From Lysobacterales bacterium (GTDB lineage: Bacteria > Pseudomonadota > Gammaproteobacteria > Xanthomonadales > Marinicellaceae): a DNA stretch of 32,807 nucleotides. Made by a program: the position numbers and the translations under genes. Location of the stretch: contig JALSLV010000114.1 in NCBI GenBank assembly GCA_026988115.1, positions 1-32,807 on the forward strand, in the 5' to 3' direction. Every line of letters starts with the position of its first letter. The first letter of the stretch is position 1. Below the pieces are notes generated by a model, which was not told the origin of the DNA, did no database searches, and saw only the letters and a program-made list of their open reading frames with translations. Shown here in pieces: positions 1 to 6,418 of the stretch.

Positions 1-126
1 TGAAGTCCGCAAAATTTACAATTTTGCGTGTTAATTATTAAAGAAAAAATTGTAAATTTGGCTACGAGATAAACCGAAAGTTCAGTCCTTCGAAATCCCG
101 TACTAACCATAGCCTAAGCGTTAGGT
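1..126. other. Right part of an attC-like cassette recombination site
   Basis: This stretch has no gene. It ends with actaaccatagcctaagc followed by GTTAGGT (120-126), which fits the integron core consensus GTTRRRY. The same actaaccata...GTTAG layout recurs at 1542-1565, so it is probably the right half of a site whose left half lies outside the window. The string agtccgcaaaa near position 4 also occurs near 5107, behind the GNAT cassette. Identification as a site for site-specific recombination is inference; no integrase is in the window. Confidence 0.45.
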
Positions 127-145
127 GTAATCTGAGAAACTATAT

Positions 146-1150
146 ATGAAAATAGAGTTTAGAACATATAATAATTTCCAATCAACAATTTTTGATTTAA
201 TAAGTGGTAAAAGAGAAACAAAACAAACCCTAGCATTAGGATATTTATTATCAAATGACATATCTTTTTTGAATAAATTTCTTAAACTGAAAGCAATTAA
301 GGAAAAAATTAATTTTGGAAAACTGGAAAGATATTCGAAAATAATAATTAGCACAGAATTAAACTCAAACTTGAATAAAAGAATTGATATTGCAATTTCG
401 TTTTTACTTAATGATTTGCCATATAAAGCTCTGATTATTGAAGCGAAAAGTATCGGAGTGAATGTTTCTGTGAAAAATGTAAAAAATCAAATCGAGAAGT
501 ATATTAAAAATGAAACTTTTCCAGATTTAGAAGGCTTTGAGTTAACAGGATGTATTTTAACTAAAAACAAATTAATTATTAATTCAGATAATTTAATATC
601 AATTTCTTGGGATGAAATAATTGAACTTTTATCAAAACAAAATGGACTTGCAAAAGATTACCTTAAATTTTTATCAAATATTAATGGAACTATGAAATTT
701 TACGAAAAAGAAGTTTATTCAATACCAGCTGGTGATAGTAACAAATATCAATATAATTATCCTTTTATTTATGAATGTCCAAATACTTCAAGTTACATAC
801 CTAAAAAGAAACCTTTATATGTTACATTTAGAATGAAAGAAGGTATAATGGAAAAACTTTTTGGTATTGATGATATTATTGTTTTTAATCCATATAGAGA
901 TTTTAATACTTTTATAAAAAACCCTAAATATTCAGATAAAATAAAAAAAAGAATAAAAGATTATTGTGATGATTTTTGGGGAGAAGGAAAATATGATGAT
1001 AATGAAAAACAATTTTTTATACTTTCACTTGAAAATATAATAGAATTAAAACATAAACCAAGACCTAAAAAAAATAATGTAGCACGAATTTATTATACTC
1101 TTGCAGAAATTTTGAGTGGTAAAAAACATATAGAAAAAGATAAAAATTAA
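146..1150 (+). CDS. PD-(D/E)XK nuclease-like protein (cassette-borne)
   Basis: A 334-residue, very AT-rich, lysine- and isoleucine-rich protein. Residues about 79-102 read RIDIAISF...LIIEAKSIG, the spacing of Asp and Glu-x-Lys seen in PD-(D/E)XK nuclease folds such as HSDR_N-type domains. The remainder is not recognised. There is no signal peptide or membrane segment, so it is probably cytoplasmic. It begins 20 bases after the attC-like core GTTAGGT and is followed two bases after its stop by a small gene, so the two form one cassette. No Shine-Dalgarno sequence is evident, which is usual for Bacteroidetes genes. Its base composition differs clearly from the host genes further right, suggesting transfer. 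A nuclease activity is inferred only from the short motif; a defence or modification-dependent role is possible but unproven. Confidence 0.6.
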   Translation: MKIEFRTYNNFQSTIFDLISGKRETKQTLALGYLLSNDISFLNKFLKLKAIKEKINFGKLERYSKIIISTELNSNLNKRIDIAISFLLNDLPYKALIIEAKSIGVNVSVKNVKNQIEKYIKNETFPDLEGFELTGCILTKNKLIINSDNLISISWDEIIELLSKQNGLAKDYLKFLSNINGTMKFYEKEVYSIPAGDSNKYQYNYPFIYECPNTSSYIPKKKPLYVTFRMKEGIMEKLFGIDDIIVFNPYRDFNTFIKNPKYSDKIKKRIKDYCDDFWGEGKYDDNEKQFFILSLENIIELKHKPRPKKNNVARIYYTLAEILSGKKHIEKDKN

Positions 1151-1152
1151 AT

Positions 1153-1425
1153 ATGAAACGGACAATTGAAATTAATAATATTATAATTGATTTAGGAAAC
1201 ATTAAAAGTATAGAAAATGATTGTATTCCAATGGTAGACAAAGGAGGTTATATAATTATAACTTTACTAAAAGGAAAAGAATATGTTTTCAATGAAACTA
1301 TTGGAGATTATGAACTTATTGAACCAAAAATAAAAATATTTGCACCTGACTATGGGAAAGCTGCTACTTGGATTGATGAAATTGATAACGAATGGAATAA
1401 ATACTTATTAGAAAAAAGAATGTAA
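1153..1425 (+). CDS. Small hypothetical protein, partner of the upstream nuclease-like gene
   Basis: A 90-residue protein I do not recognise. It has alternating short hydrophobic strands (IIIDLGNIKSI, GGYIIITLLKGKEYVF) and an acidic helical C-terminus ending WNKYLLEKRM, which looks like a small beta-rich domain with one terminal helix. It starts two bases after the stop of the nuclease-like gene, so translation is probably coupled. The attC-like site begins 12 bases after its stop. The pairing in one cassette suggests a partner, regulator or immunity-type protein, but nothing in the sequence fixes this. Confidence 0.65.
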   Translation: MKRTIEINNIIIDLGNIKSIENDCIPMVDKGGYIIITLLKGKEYVFNETIGDYELIEPKIKIFAPDYGKAATWIDEIDNEWNKYLLEKRM

Positions 1426-1437
1426 AAAAGAAACTAC

Positions 1438-1568
1438 ACCTAACAATTTGTATAGTTAATGGCTACTAATTGCTAAACCTAAAGTTGAATTTTCAAACAA
1501 AGTTTGGTGCTTAACTGAAAAGTTAGTACTTTTAACACGCCACTAACCATACAAGTAGCCGTTAGCCA
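1438..1568. repeat. attC-like imperfect inverted repeat between cassettes
   Basis: The left arm contains ACCTAAC (1438-1444), TTGTAT, GTTA and GGC (to 1463). The right arm contains GCC (1539), TAAC, ATACAA and GTTAG (1561-1565). The paired blocks CTAAC/GTTAG, TTGTAT/ATACAA, GTTA/TAAC and GGC/GCC are separated by unpaired bases, which is the hallmark layout of integron attC sites with simple sites R''/L'' and L'/R'. ACCTAAC fits RYYYAAC; GTTAGCC differs from GTTRRRY at one base. It separates the nuclease-like cassette from the DUF4386 gene and contains no plausible ORF. Confidence 0.5.
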
Positions 1569-1593
1569 CAATATTAAAACCAGAAAATTGCGA

Positions 1594-2292
1594 ATGAATA
1601 CTTCAATGAATAAAACCGCCAGATTTGCAGGATTACTTTATTTAGCAATGATAATTGGAGGAATAATAAGTCTTGCATATATTCCTTCACAATTAATAGT
1701 TTCAGAAAGTGCATCAAAAACACTTGAAAACATTATAAACTCTGAATTTTTATTTAGAATAGGAATGGTTGTTGGTATTGTTACTTTTCTCATTCACATT
1801 TTATTGCCATTGGTTTTGTACAAACTTTTGCATAAAGTAAACAAGTTTCTCGCTAAGCTTATGGTAATCTTTTCATTGATAAGTGTGGCTATTTTTTTTG
1901 TAAATATCTTGAACAAGTTTTCAGTTCTAACACTAATAAAAAATACTGAATATACACAAAGTACTATCGAACTTCAAAATCAAGTAATGTTTTACATTGA
2001 CAATTATAACAATGGTCTTGAAATTTCACAGATATTTTGGGGTCTTTGGTTATTTCCATTTGGGTATTTAGTTTATAAGTCAGGTTTTCTACCAAAATTT
2101 TTAGGTCTACTTTTAATGGTTGGTTGCTTTGGATATTTAATAACATTTTTTGGAGGTTTCTTATTTTCAAATTATAATAATACAATTATTTCCGAAATTG
2201 CGGGGTATCCTGCTCCTCTTGGAGAATTCGGAATTTGTTTGTGGCTTTTAATAATGGGAACGAATAAAATAAGTTTTGGAAATAAATATTAA
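1594..2292 (+). CDS. DUF4386 family membrane protein
   Basis: A 232-residue hydrophobic protein beginning MNTSMNKTARFAGLLYL, the typical opening of DUF4386 proteins (KTARxAGLLYL then a first membrane helix). About six membrane segments are visible, including residues about 13-33, 54-78, 88-108, 146-166 and 172-193, and a C-terminal one near ICLWLLIMG. The upstream TTG at 1588 would add only two residues; the ATG at 1594 or 1606 is more likely. Function of the family is unknown. It starts about 25 bases after the attC-like site and its 3' end overlaps or abuts the DUF6326 remnant, a pairing of two small membrane proteins that fits a Bacteroidetes origin. Confidence 0.8.
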   Translation: MNTSMNKTARFAGLLYLAMIIGGIISLAYIPSQLIVSESASKTLENIINSEFLFRIGMVVGIVTFLIHILLPLVLYKLLHKVNKFLAKLMVIFSLISVAIFFVNILNKFSVLTLIKNTEYTQSTIELQNQVMFYIDNYNNGLEISQIFWGLWLFPFGYLVYKSGFLPKFLGLLLMVGCFGYLITFFGGFLFSNYNNTIISEIAGYPAPLGEFGICLWLLIMGTNKISFGNKY

Positions 2293-2995
2293 AATTAAAC
2301 TTGCTTTTTTATGGACAGCAACAACATTTTGCTATTTGTATGGCGACTATTTTGAATTATATACTCCAGGCAAAGTATTAACCTTGCCAGATATTACCAG
2401 ACACTCAGGATGACATATGGAGAATATATCAAGGCTTAATTTGTATTTAATAGTTATTCTATTGAGTGCAAATTGTAACGCAGAGATATTTTCCATATGT
2501 CATCCCTAACCATATGATTTTAAAATGAAAGGTCGCCATGTGTTCGCTCATCACTTCGTTATTTTTGCTTGATGTAGAATAACTATAACTTCACAAAAAA
2601 TAACTCGTGAGCGAACAAACACATGACGACTGAGTGAGCGGTAATATCTAGCAAGGTTAATAGATAGTTTAATAAGTGGAGAAAATGTATAGAATACTCC
2701 TATGGTATTATTTATCGCATCGCTAATTTTGACCATCCCACCTTTAATGATTATCTTTTCTCTTGTATTAAAATCCCGTATAAATAGAATACTAAATATA
2801 GTCTTCGGATTACTGTTTACAATTATGATGGTATTGATTGCTATTGGTTCACTAACTCCTTGGTAGTCATTTTATGTCTTTTTAGCAATTGTAGAAGCAT
2901 CATTAACCTTTATAATTGCATGGAAAGCATTTAAATGTCTAAACAAACTGATTAAAAGCCAGTTGCCAACAACGTGTATAAAATTCATTGAATAA
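2276..2995 (+). pseudogene. DUF6326 family membrane protein, disrupted by a miniature element and two stops
   Basis: The frame reads IKIKLAFLWTATTF, CYLYGDYFELYTPGKV up to 2377, matching the N-terminal half of DUF6326 proteins. It resumes after 2656 as LIDSLISGENV, then a TAG, NTPMVLFIASLILTIPPLM, FSLVLKSRINRILNIVFG, SLTPW, a second TAG (2864-2866), and FYVFLAIVEASLTFIIAW to a TAA at 2993-2995. Removing 2382-2660 (the element plus one TTAA) joins the two parts in one frame (GKV-LIDSLISGE), so the insertion interrupted an intact gene. The start is uncertain; a TTG at 2276, overlapping the DUF4386 gene by a few codons, is the only candidate in frame after the stop at 2270. The two TAG codons make it non-functional independently of the insertion. 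Confidence 0.78.
2382..2656. mobile_element. Miniature inverted-repeat element (275 bp) with TTAA target duplication
   Basis: Terminal inverted repeats CCTTGCCAGATATTACC (2382-2398) and GGTAATATCTAGCAAGG (2640-2656) match at 16 of 17 positions and are flanked by TTAA at 2378-2381 and 2657-2660. Inside lie two further hairpins: 2408-2427 pairs with 2486-2505 (19 of 20), and 2532-2550 pairs with 2608-2630 with a small insertion. No transposase is encoded, so it is non-autonomous. The short minus-strand ORF at 2551-2736 runs through the terminal repeat and is not credited as a gene. The parent transposon family is not identified. Confidence 0.8.
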
Positions 2996-3145
2996 AAAGG
3001 TATTTAAGCTCAATTGACAATTAAATATAGCTCAAAACTTAATGCATATAAGATCAACTTAATAGTGTGTTGACCTTAATTTGAATAATTCTAATACCAA
3101 AATCACTTTAATTCTCACTATTGTATTTAATTATTGTCCTTGCAA
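2996..3145. other. Gene-free spacer before the first ATPase
   Basis: An AT-rich stretch with no ORF. The sequence just before it (gttgccaacaacgtgtata, about 2961-2979) resembles the start of a Bacteroidetes cassette site, but the matching right half is not visible here, so this may be a truncated site at the end of the DUF4386/DUF6326 cassette. Confidence 0.3.
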
Positions 3146-3187
3146 ATAAGGATGATATAACATACAATCATCCTTATGAATAAGGAT
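3140..3187 (+). promoter_or_regulatory. Promoter with overlapping palindrome at the first ATPase start
   Basis: TTGCAA (3140-3145) and TACAAT (3163-3168) are spaced by 17 bases, and the ATG follows the -10 by seven bases, predicting a leaderless transcript. A perfect 11-bp inverted repeat, ataaggatgat (3146-3156) and atcatccttat (3167-3177), covers the spacer, part of the -10 and the start codon. Further TCCTT (3137-3141) and AAGGA (3182-3186) copies flank it. This geometry suits an operator for autoregulation; that role is inference. Confidence 0.5.
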
Positions 3188-4465
3188 AAACAAAAAAATA
3201 GAATTAAAACAGTAATTGTGAGTTTCCAAGAAAGATCATTTGCACATGTAATTAAACGTGATATTGATTTGCCAATCAATACTAAAAAAATCGTGTCTTT
3301 GATTGGTGTACGCCGTTCTGGCAAGACCTATATGCTGTTTCATTTAATTCAACAATTGCGAAATAGTGTTGATAAAAAAAATATTGTATACCTCAATTTT
3401 GAAGATGATAGGTTATATCCACTATCACTTGAAAATTTGGATATGTTGCTTGAGAGTTATTATGAGTTGTATCCTGAGAAAAGAGATCAAAAAGTTTATG
3501 TGTTTTTAGATGAGGTACAAAATATAGTTGGATGGGAACGTTATGTTCGCAGAATTTATGATACTGAAAATATTCAACTGTATATTACGGGTTCGTCTTC
3601 AAAACTTTTGTCCAGCGAAATTGCCACATCATTACGCGGCCGCACTATCACCTATGAGGTTTTTCCATTTTCATTTAAAGAATATTTGCACGCTAAAAAT
3701 ATTGAAGTCAATCTCTATTCAGCAAGGAGTGTTAGCTTTATAAAAAATGCTTTTAATCGTTATTTGGTCGATGGTGGTTTTGCTGAAACTTTTGACGAAA
3801 CTGAAGATATTCAACGCAGGATACTCAAAGATTATCTTGATTTAATCGTTTATAAAGATATTATTGAACGCTATTTAATAAAAAATCATAGCCTATTAAA
3901 GCATTTAATCAAACACTTGTTTGTCAATATGGGCACCTTAGTAAGCTTTAATAAATTATATAACGACTATAAATCACTAGGGTATAAGGTTGGAAAAGAT
4001 ACCTTATTTGATTATATTTCCTATTTACAAGAGGCGTATGCTTTGTTTACTGTGCCTATTTATCGGCATTCAGTAAAAGAAGAAATACGCAATCCAAAAA
4101 AATTATTTGCTATTGATAATGGCTTTAAAAAATTATTCAGTATAATTTCATCGCAGGATTATTCTATACTATATGAAAACATGGCATTTTTGCACTTGCG
4201 CAGGCAAACAAGCGAAGTTTATTATTTCAAAAAAAAACAGGAAGTTGATTTGTATATCAAAACTGATAAACAATACTTGGTAAATGTCAGTTATGATATT
4301 AGTAATCCTGACACCATGAAACGGGAAACAAAGGCATTGTGTGAAGCGATGGACTATTTTAATTTGAAAACTGCCTATTTAATAACATCAGAAGTAGAAG
4401 ATACAATTGTTGTTGAGGGCAAAACAATAGACGTTATTCCCATGTGGAAATGGTTATTGTCTTAA
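3176..4465 (+). CDS. AAA+ ATPase with DUF4143 domain (archaeal-ATPase-like family)
   Basis: A 429-residue protein of the AAA_14/DUF4143 family. Walker A is GVRRSGKTYML (about 44-54), Walker B is VFLDEVQN (about 109-116), and the sensor-like strand is ITGSSS (about 137-142). A winged-helix-like middle region follows, then a C-terminal part with YYFKKKQEVDLYI and LVNVSYD, the degenerate PD-(D/E)XK-like end of DUF4143 proteins; the usual lysine after the second acidic/polar pair is absent. The family's function is unknown; members are often multicopy and mobile. It is probably expressed from the palindromic leaderless promoter at its start. It shares only the family architecture with the second ATPase at 5180 and is clearly divergent from it in sequence. 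It sits between cassette remnants and the GNAT cassette. Confidence 0.85.
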   Translation: MNKDKQKNRIKTVIVSFQERSFAHVIKRDIDLPINTKKIVSLIGVRRSGKTYMLFHLIQQLRNSVDKKNIVYLNFEDDRLYPLSLENLDMLLESYYELYPEKRDQKVYVFLDEVQNIVGWERYVRRIYDTENIQLYITGSSSKLLSSEIATSLRGRTITYEVFPFSFKEYLHAKNIEVNLYSARSVSFIKNAFNRYLVDGGFAETFDETEDIQRRILKDYLDLIVYKDIIERYLIKNHSLLKHLIKHLFVNMGTLVSFNKLYNDYKSLGYKVGKDTLFDYISYLQEAYALFTVPIYRHSVKEEIRNPKKLFAIDNGFKKLFSIISSQDYSILYENMAFLHLRRQTSEVYYFKKKQEVDLYIKTDKQYLVNVSYDISNPDTMKRETKALCEAMDYFNLKTAYLITSEVEDTIVVEGKTIDVIPMWKWLLS

Positions 4466-4491
4466 AATAGCAAATTAAGTATATTTAAGAC

Positions 4492-4498
4492 GTTAGCG
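4492..4498. other. attC-like core site at the left edge of the GNAT cassette
   Basis: GTTAGCG lies 16 bases before the GNAT start codon, the position held by GTTAGGT before the nuclease-like gene and GTTAGCC before the DUF4386 gene. It is complementary to GCTAAC at 5054-5059 just after the GNAT gene, so both cassette boundaries may be present. Based on short matches only. Confidence 0.4.
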
Positions 4499-4513
4499 TT
4501 CAGGTAAAAACAA

Positions 4514-5068
4514 ATGGACATTCAAAAAAAAATGATAATAGAAACTGAAAACTTAAGATTAATTGTGTGTGATACTGAAATCTTAAAGGAAGCCATTTCC
4601 GGAAATGAGAACCTCTCGAAAAAATTAGGAGTTACAGTGCTTGACAATTGGACAGAATTTGGTGTTGGTGCATTAGAATTCTCACTTAAAAAACTCTCAG
4701 AAAATGAGAATGAGAGTGGTTGGTGGACATGTTTCCCAATTCATAAGAAAAACAACAGACTAATTGGAAGCGGTGGATACCAAGGTAAACCAACAATAGA
4801 AGGAACAGTAGAAATCGGATATGAAATTACTTCTGACTATCGGAGTTGCGGATTTGCTACTGAAATGGCAATGGGACTTGTTGAAAACGCTTTTAAATAT
4901 GATAGGGTAAATTCTATCATTGCTCACACACTTGGAAAAGAAAACTCATCAACCAAAGTTTTGACAAAATGCGGATTTGACAAAATAGAAGAAATAAATG
5001 ACCCTGACGAAGGAATTATTTGGAAATGGGAGTTAAAACGAAAAACCCGAACCGCTAACAAAGTATAA
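4514..5068 (+). CDS. GNAT family N-acetyltransferase (RimJ/RimL type)
   Basis: A 184-residue acetyltransferase. It opens with IIETENLRLIVCD, the RimJ/RimL-type first strand, has the GIG-like strand LIGSGGYQGKP and VEIGYEI, and the acetyl-CoA loop region SDYRSCGFATEMAMGLVENAF (the usual Q/R-x-x-G-x-G/A pattern as RSCGFA). It ends with SSTKVLTKCGF and a final strand WKWELKR. The substrate cannot be predicted. The last codons (RTANKV, stop) are encoded by the attC-like GCTAAC sequence, which is common for integron cassettes. Composition is Bacteroidetes-like and AT-rich, suggesting transfer. Confidence 0.85.
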   Translation: MDIQKKMIIETENLRLIVCDTEILKEAISGNENLSKKLGVTVLDNWTEFGVGALEFSLKKLSENENESGWWTCFPIHKKNNRLIGSGGYQGKPTIEGTVEIGYEITSDYRSCGFATEMAMGLVENAFKYDRVNSIIAHTLGKENSSTKVLTKCGFDKIEEINDPDEGIIWKWELKRKTRTANKV

Positions 5069-5135
5069 AAATAATAGCCGAAATAGTAGTAAATATGAAC
5101 ATTGTAGTCCGCAAAAATATTGGTAGTAAATTAAA
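5054..5135. repeat. Left part of an attC-like site after the GNAT gene, apparently truncated
   Basis: GCTAAC (5054-5059) begins the site inside the GNAT stop region. The following sequence includes agtccgcaaaa at about 5107-5117, shared with the start of the window. No right half (GTTRRRY) is seen before the promoter of the second ATPase at 5142, so the cassette block may have been cut here. Confidence 0.35.
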
Positions 5136-5141
5136 ACAAGC

Positions 5142-5176
5142 TTGACATACGGATATTTTAAAGTTAAACTTTAAAA
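5142..5176 (+). promoter_or_regulatory. Promoter with 21-bp palindrome before the second ATPase
   Basis: A consensus -35 TTGACA (5142-5147) is followed after 17 bases by a weak -10 TAAACT (5165-5170). A perfect palindrome, TTTTAAAGTT-A-AACTTTAAAA (5156-5176), covers the -10 and ends three bases before the ATG at 5180. No Shine-Dalgarno sequence is present, so the transcript would be leaderless or nearly so. Binding of a repressor, perhaps the product itself, is inferred from the overlap. Confidence 0.5.
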
Positions 5177-5179
5177 ATA

Positions 5180-6418
5180 ATGGGTAAAAAGCGTTATTTA
5201 TCACATAAAATCCTTAAATTACTGGAAATGTTTCCAGCTGTGGCAATTCTTGGTGCTCGTCAATGTGGTAAATCAACTTTAGTCAAACAACTGTTACCAG
5301 ACTGGAAATATTACGATTTAGAACGACCTGATGATTATGAACTTATCAGTAGTGACCCTTTGGGGTTTTTCTTACGCCATAAAAACAATATTATCATTGA
5401 TGAAGCACAGCAGTATCCAGAGATTTTTAGCGTTTTGCGCTCAGTAATTGATGGTGATAGAGACTCTACGGGTCGTTTTTTGCTAACAGGTTCAAGTTCA
5501 CCTGATATTGTTAAGGGTTTGTCGGAGTCATTAGCAGGGCGGATTGCAACGGTCGAATTGTCTCCGTTTAAAGTCGCTGAATTGAATGAGCTGGAGTTTC
5601 CTGAAATTTATTCACGATTAATTCAGCCGAAGACCACGCTTAATGACTTTGAAAACTTACAAACAAAGGTCACACCATCCATGCTTTATCAACATTGGAT
5701 GTATGGCGGTTATCCTGAACCTCGAATAAAATCAAAACAAAACAATGCATTTTACTGCTTGTGGATGGATGCCTATTTTACCGATTTTATCCATCGGGAT
5801 ATTCAGCGATTATTTCCAAGAATCAATACGCATAATTTCCGAAAAATGATTCGTACATTGGCTTTTCATTCGGGCAACATACTTAATCAATCCATTATTG
5901 CACGATCAATGGAATTGAGTTCGGTTACCATTAAAGAATATTTATCCATTTTGCATGATACTTTTATTTGGAGAAACCTAAGTAGTTATGAAAATAATCC
6001 CTTAAAAAAAGTGCAAAAAATGCCGAAAGGATTTTTTAGAGACTCTGGTATTTTACACTACATGCTTAAGCTGCACGATGTTGATGATTTATTGCTACAT
6101 CCAAGTGCTGGTGCATCATTTGAATCATTTATGATTGAAGAAATCATCAGAGGCCTGCATTGCACCTTACAAACCAATACTGATTTTAGTTTTTATCGAA
6201 GCCGAGACAAATCAGAAATTGATTTAATCATTGATGGTAGCTTTGGCGTAATACCAATAGAAATAAAATTGGGGTCTAAGGTAAAATCAAAAATGCTGAA
6301 ATCATTAAAGATATTTTTAGAAGACACCCAATCTCAATTTGGCATTCTTATTAATAACGCTTCAAAAATAGAAATGGTTGCTGATAAAATCATCCAAATT
6401 CCCGCCCATTATTTTTAA
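5180..6418 (+). CDS. AAA+ ATPase with DUF4143 domain and PD-(D/E)XK-like C-terminus
   Basis: A 412-residue AAA_14/DUF4143 protein. Walker A is GARQCGKSTLV (about 25-35), Walker B is IIIDEAQQYP (about 72-81), and LTGSSSPDI (about 103-111) forms the sensor strand. A helical middle domain (LYQHWMYGGYPEP, FTDFIHRDIQRLF) is typical of DUF4143. The C-terminus keeps the nuclease-like pattern SEIDLII then IPIEIKLGSK, with the EIK lysine intact, unlike the first ATPase in this window. The family role is unknown. Its stop overlaps the stop of the convergent TonB receptor by four bases. It is less AT-rich than the cassette genes and may be resident in the host lineage. Confidence 0.87.
   Translation: MGKKRYLSHKILKLLEMFPAVAILGARQCGKSTLVKQLLPDWKYYDLERPDDYELISSDPLGFFLRHKNNIIIDEAQQYPEIFSVLRSVIDGDRDSTGRFLLTGSSSPDIVKGLSESLAGRIATVELSPFKVAELNELEFPEIYSRLIQPKTTLNDFENLQTKVTPSMLYQHWMYGGYPEPRIKSKQNNAFYCLWMDAYFTDFIHRDIQRLFPRINTHNFRKMIRTLAFHSGNILNQSIIARSMELSSVTIKEYLSILHDTFIWRNLSSYENNPLKKVQKMPKGFFRDSGILHYMLKLHDVDDLLLHPSAGASFESFMIEEIIRGLHCTLQTNTDFSFYRSRDKSEIDLIIDGSFGVIPIEIKLGSKVKSKMLKSLKIFLEDTQSQFGILINNASKIEMVADKIIQIPAHYF

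Noticed and set aside
2551-2736. 61-residue minus-strand ORF across the miniature element
   Set aside because: It lies over the inverted repeats and the element's right end, has no ribosome site, and the opposite strand carries the DUF6326 frame.
3176-6418. The two ATPases as a recent tandem duplication
   Set aside because: They share only family motifs; the residues around Walker A, Walker B and the C-terminal nuclease-like motif differ, so they are separate acquisitions or old paralogues.
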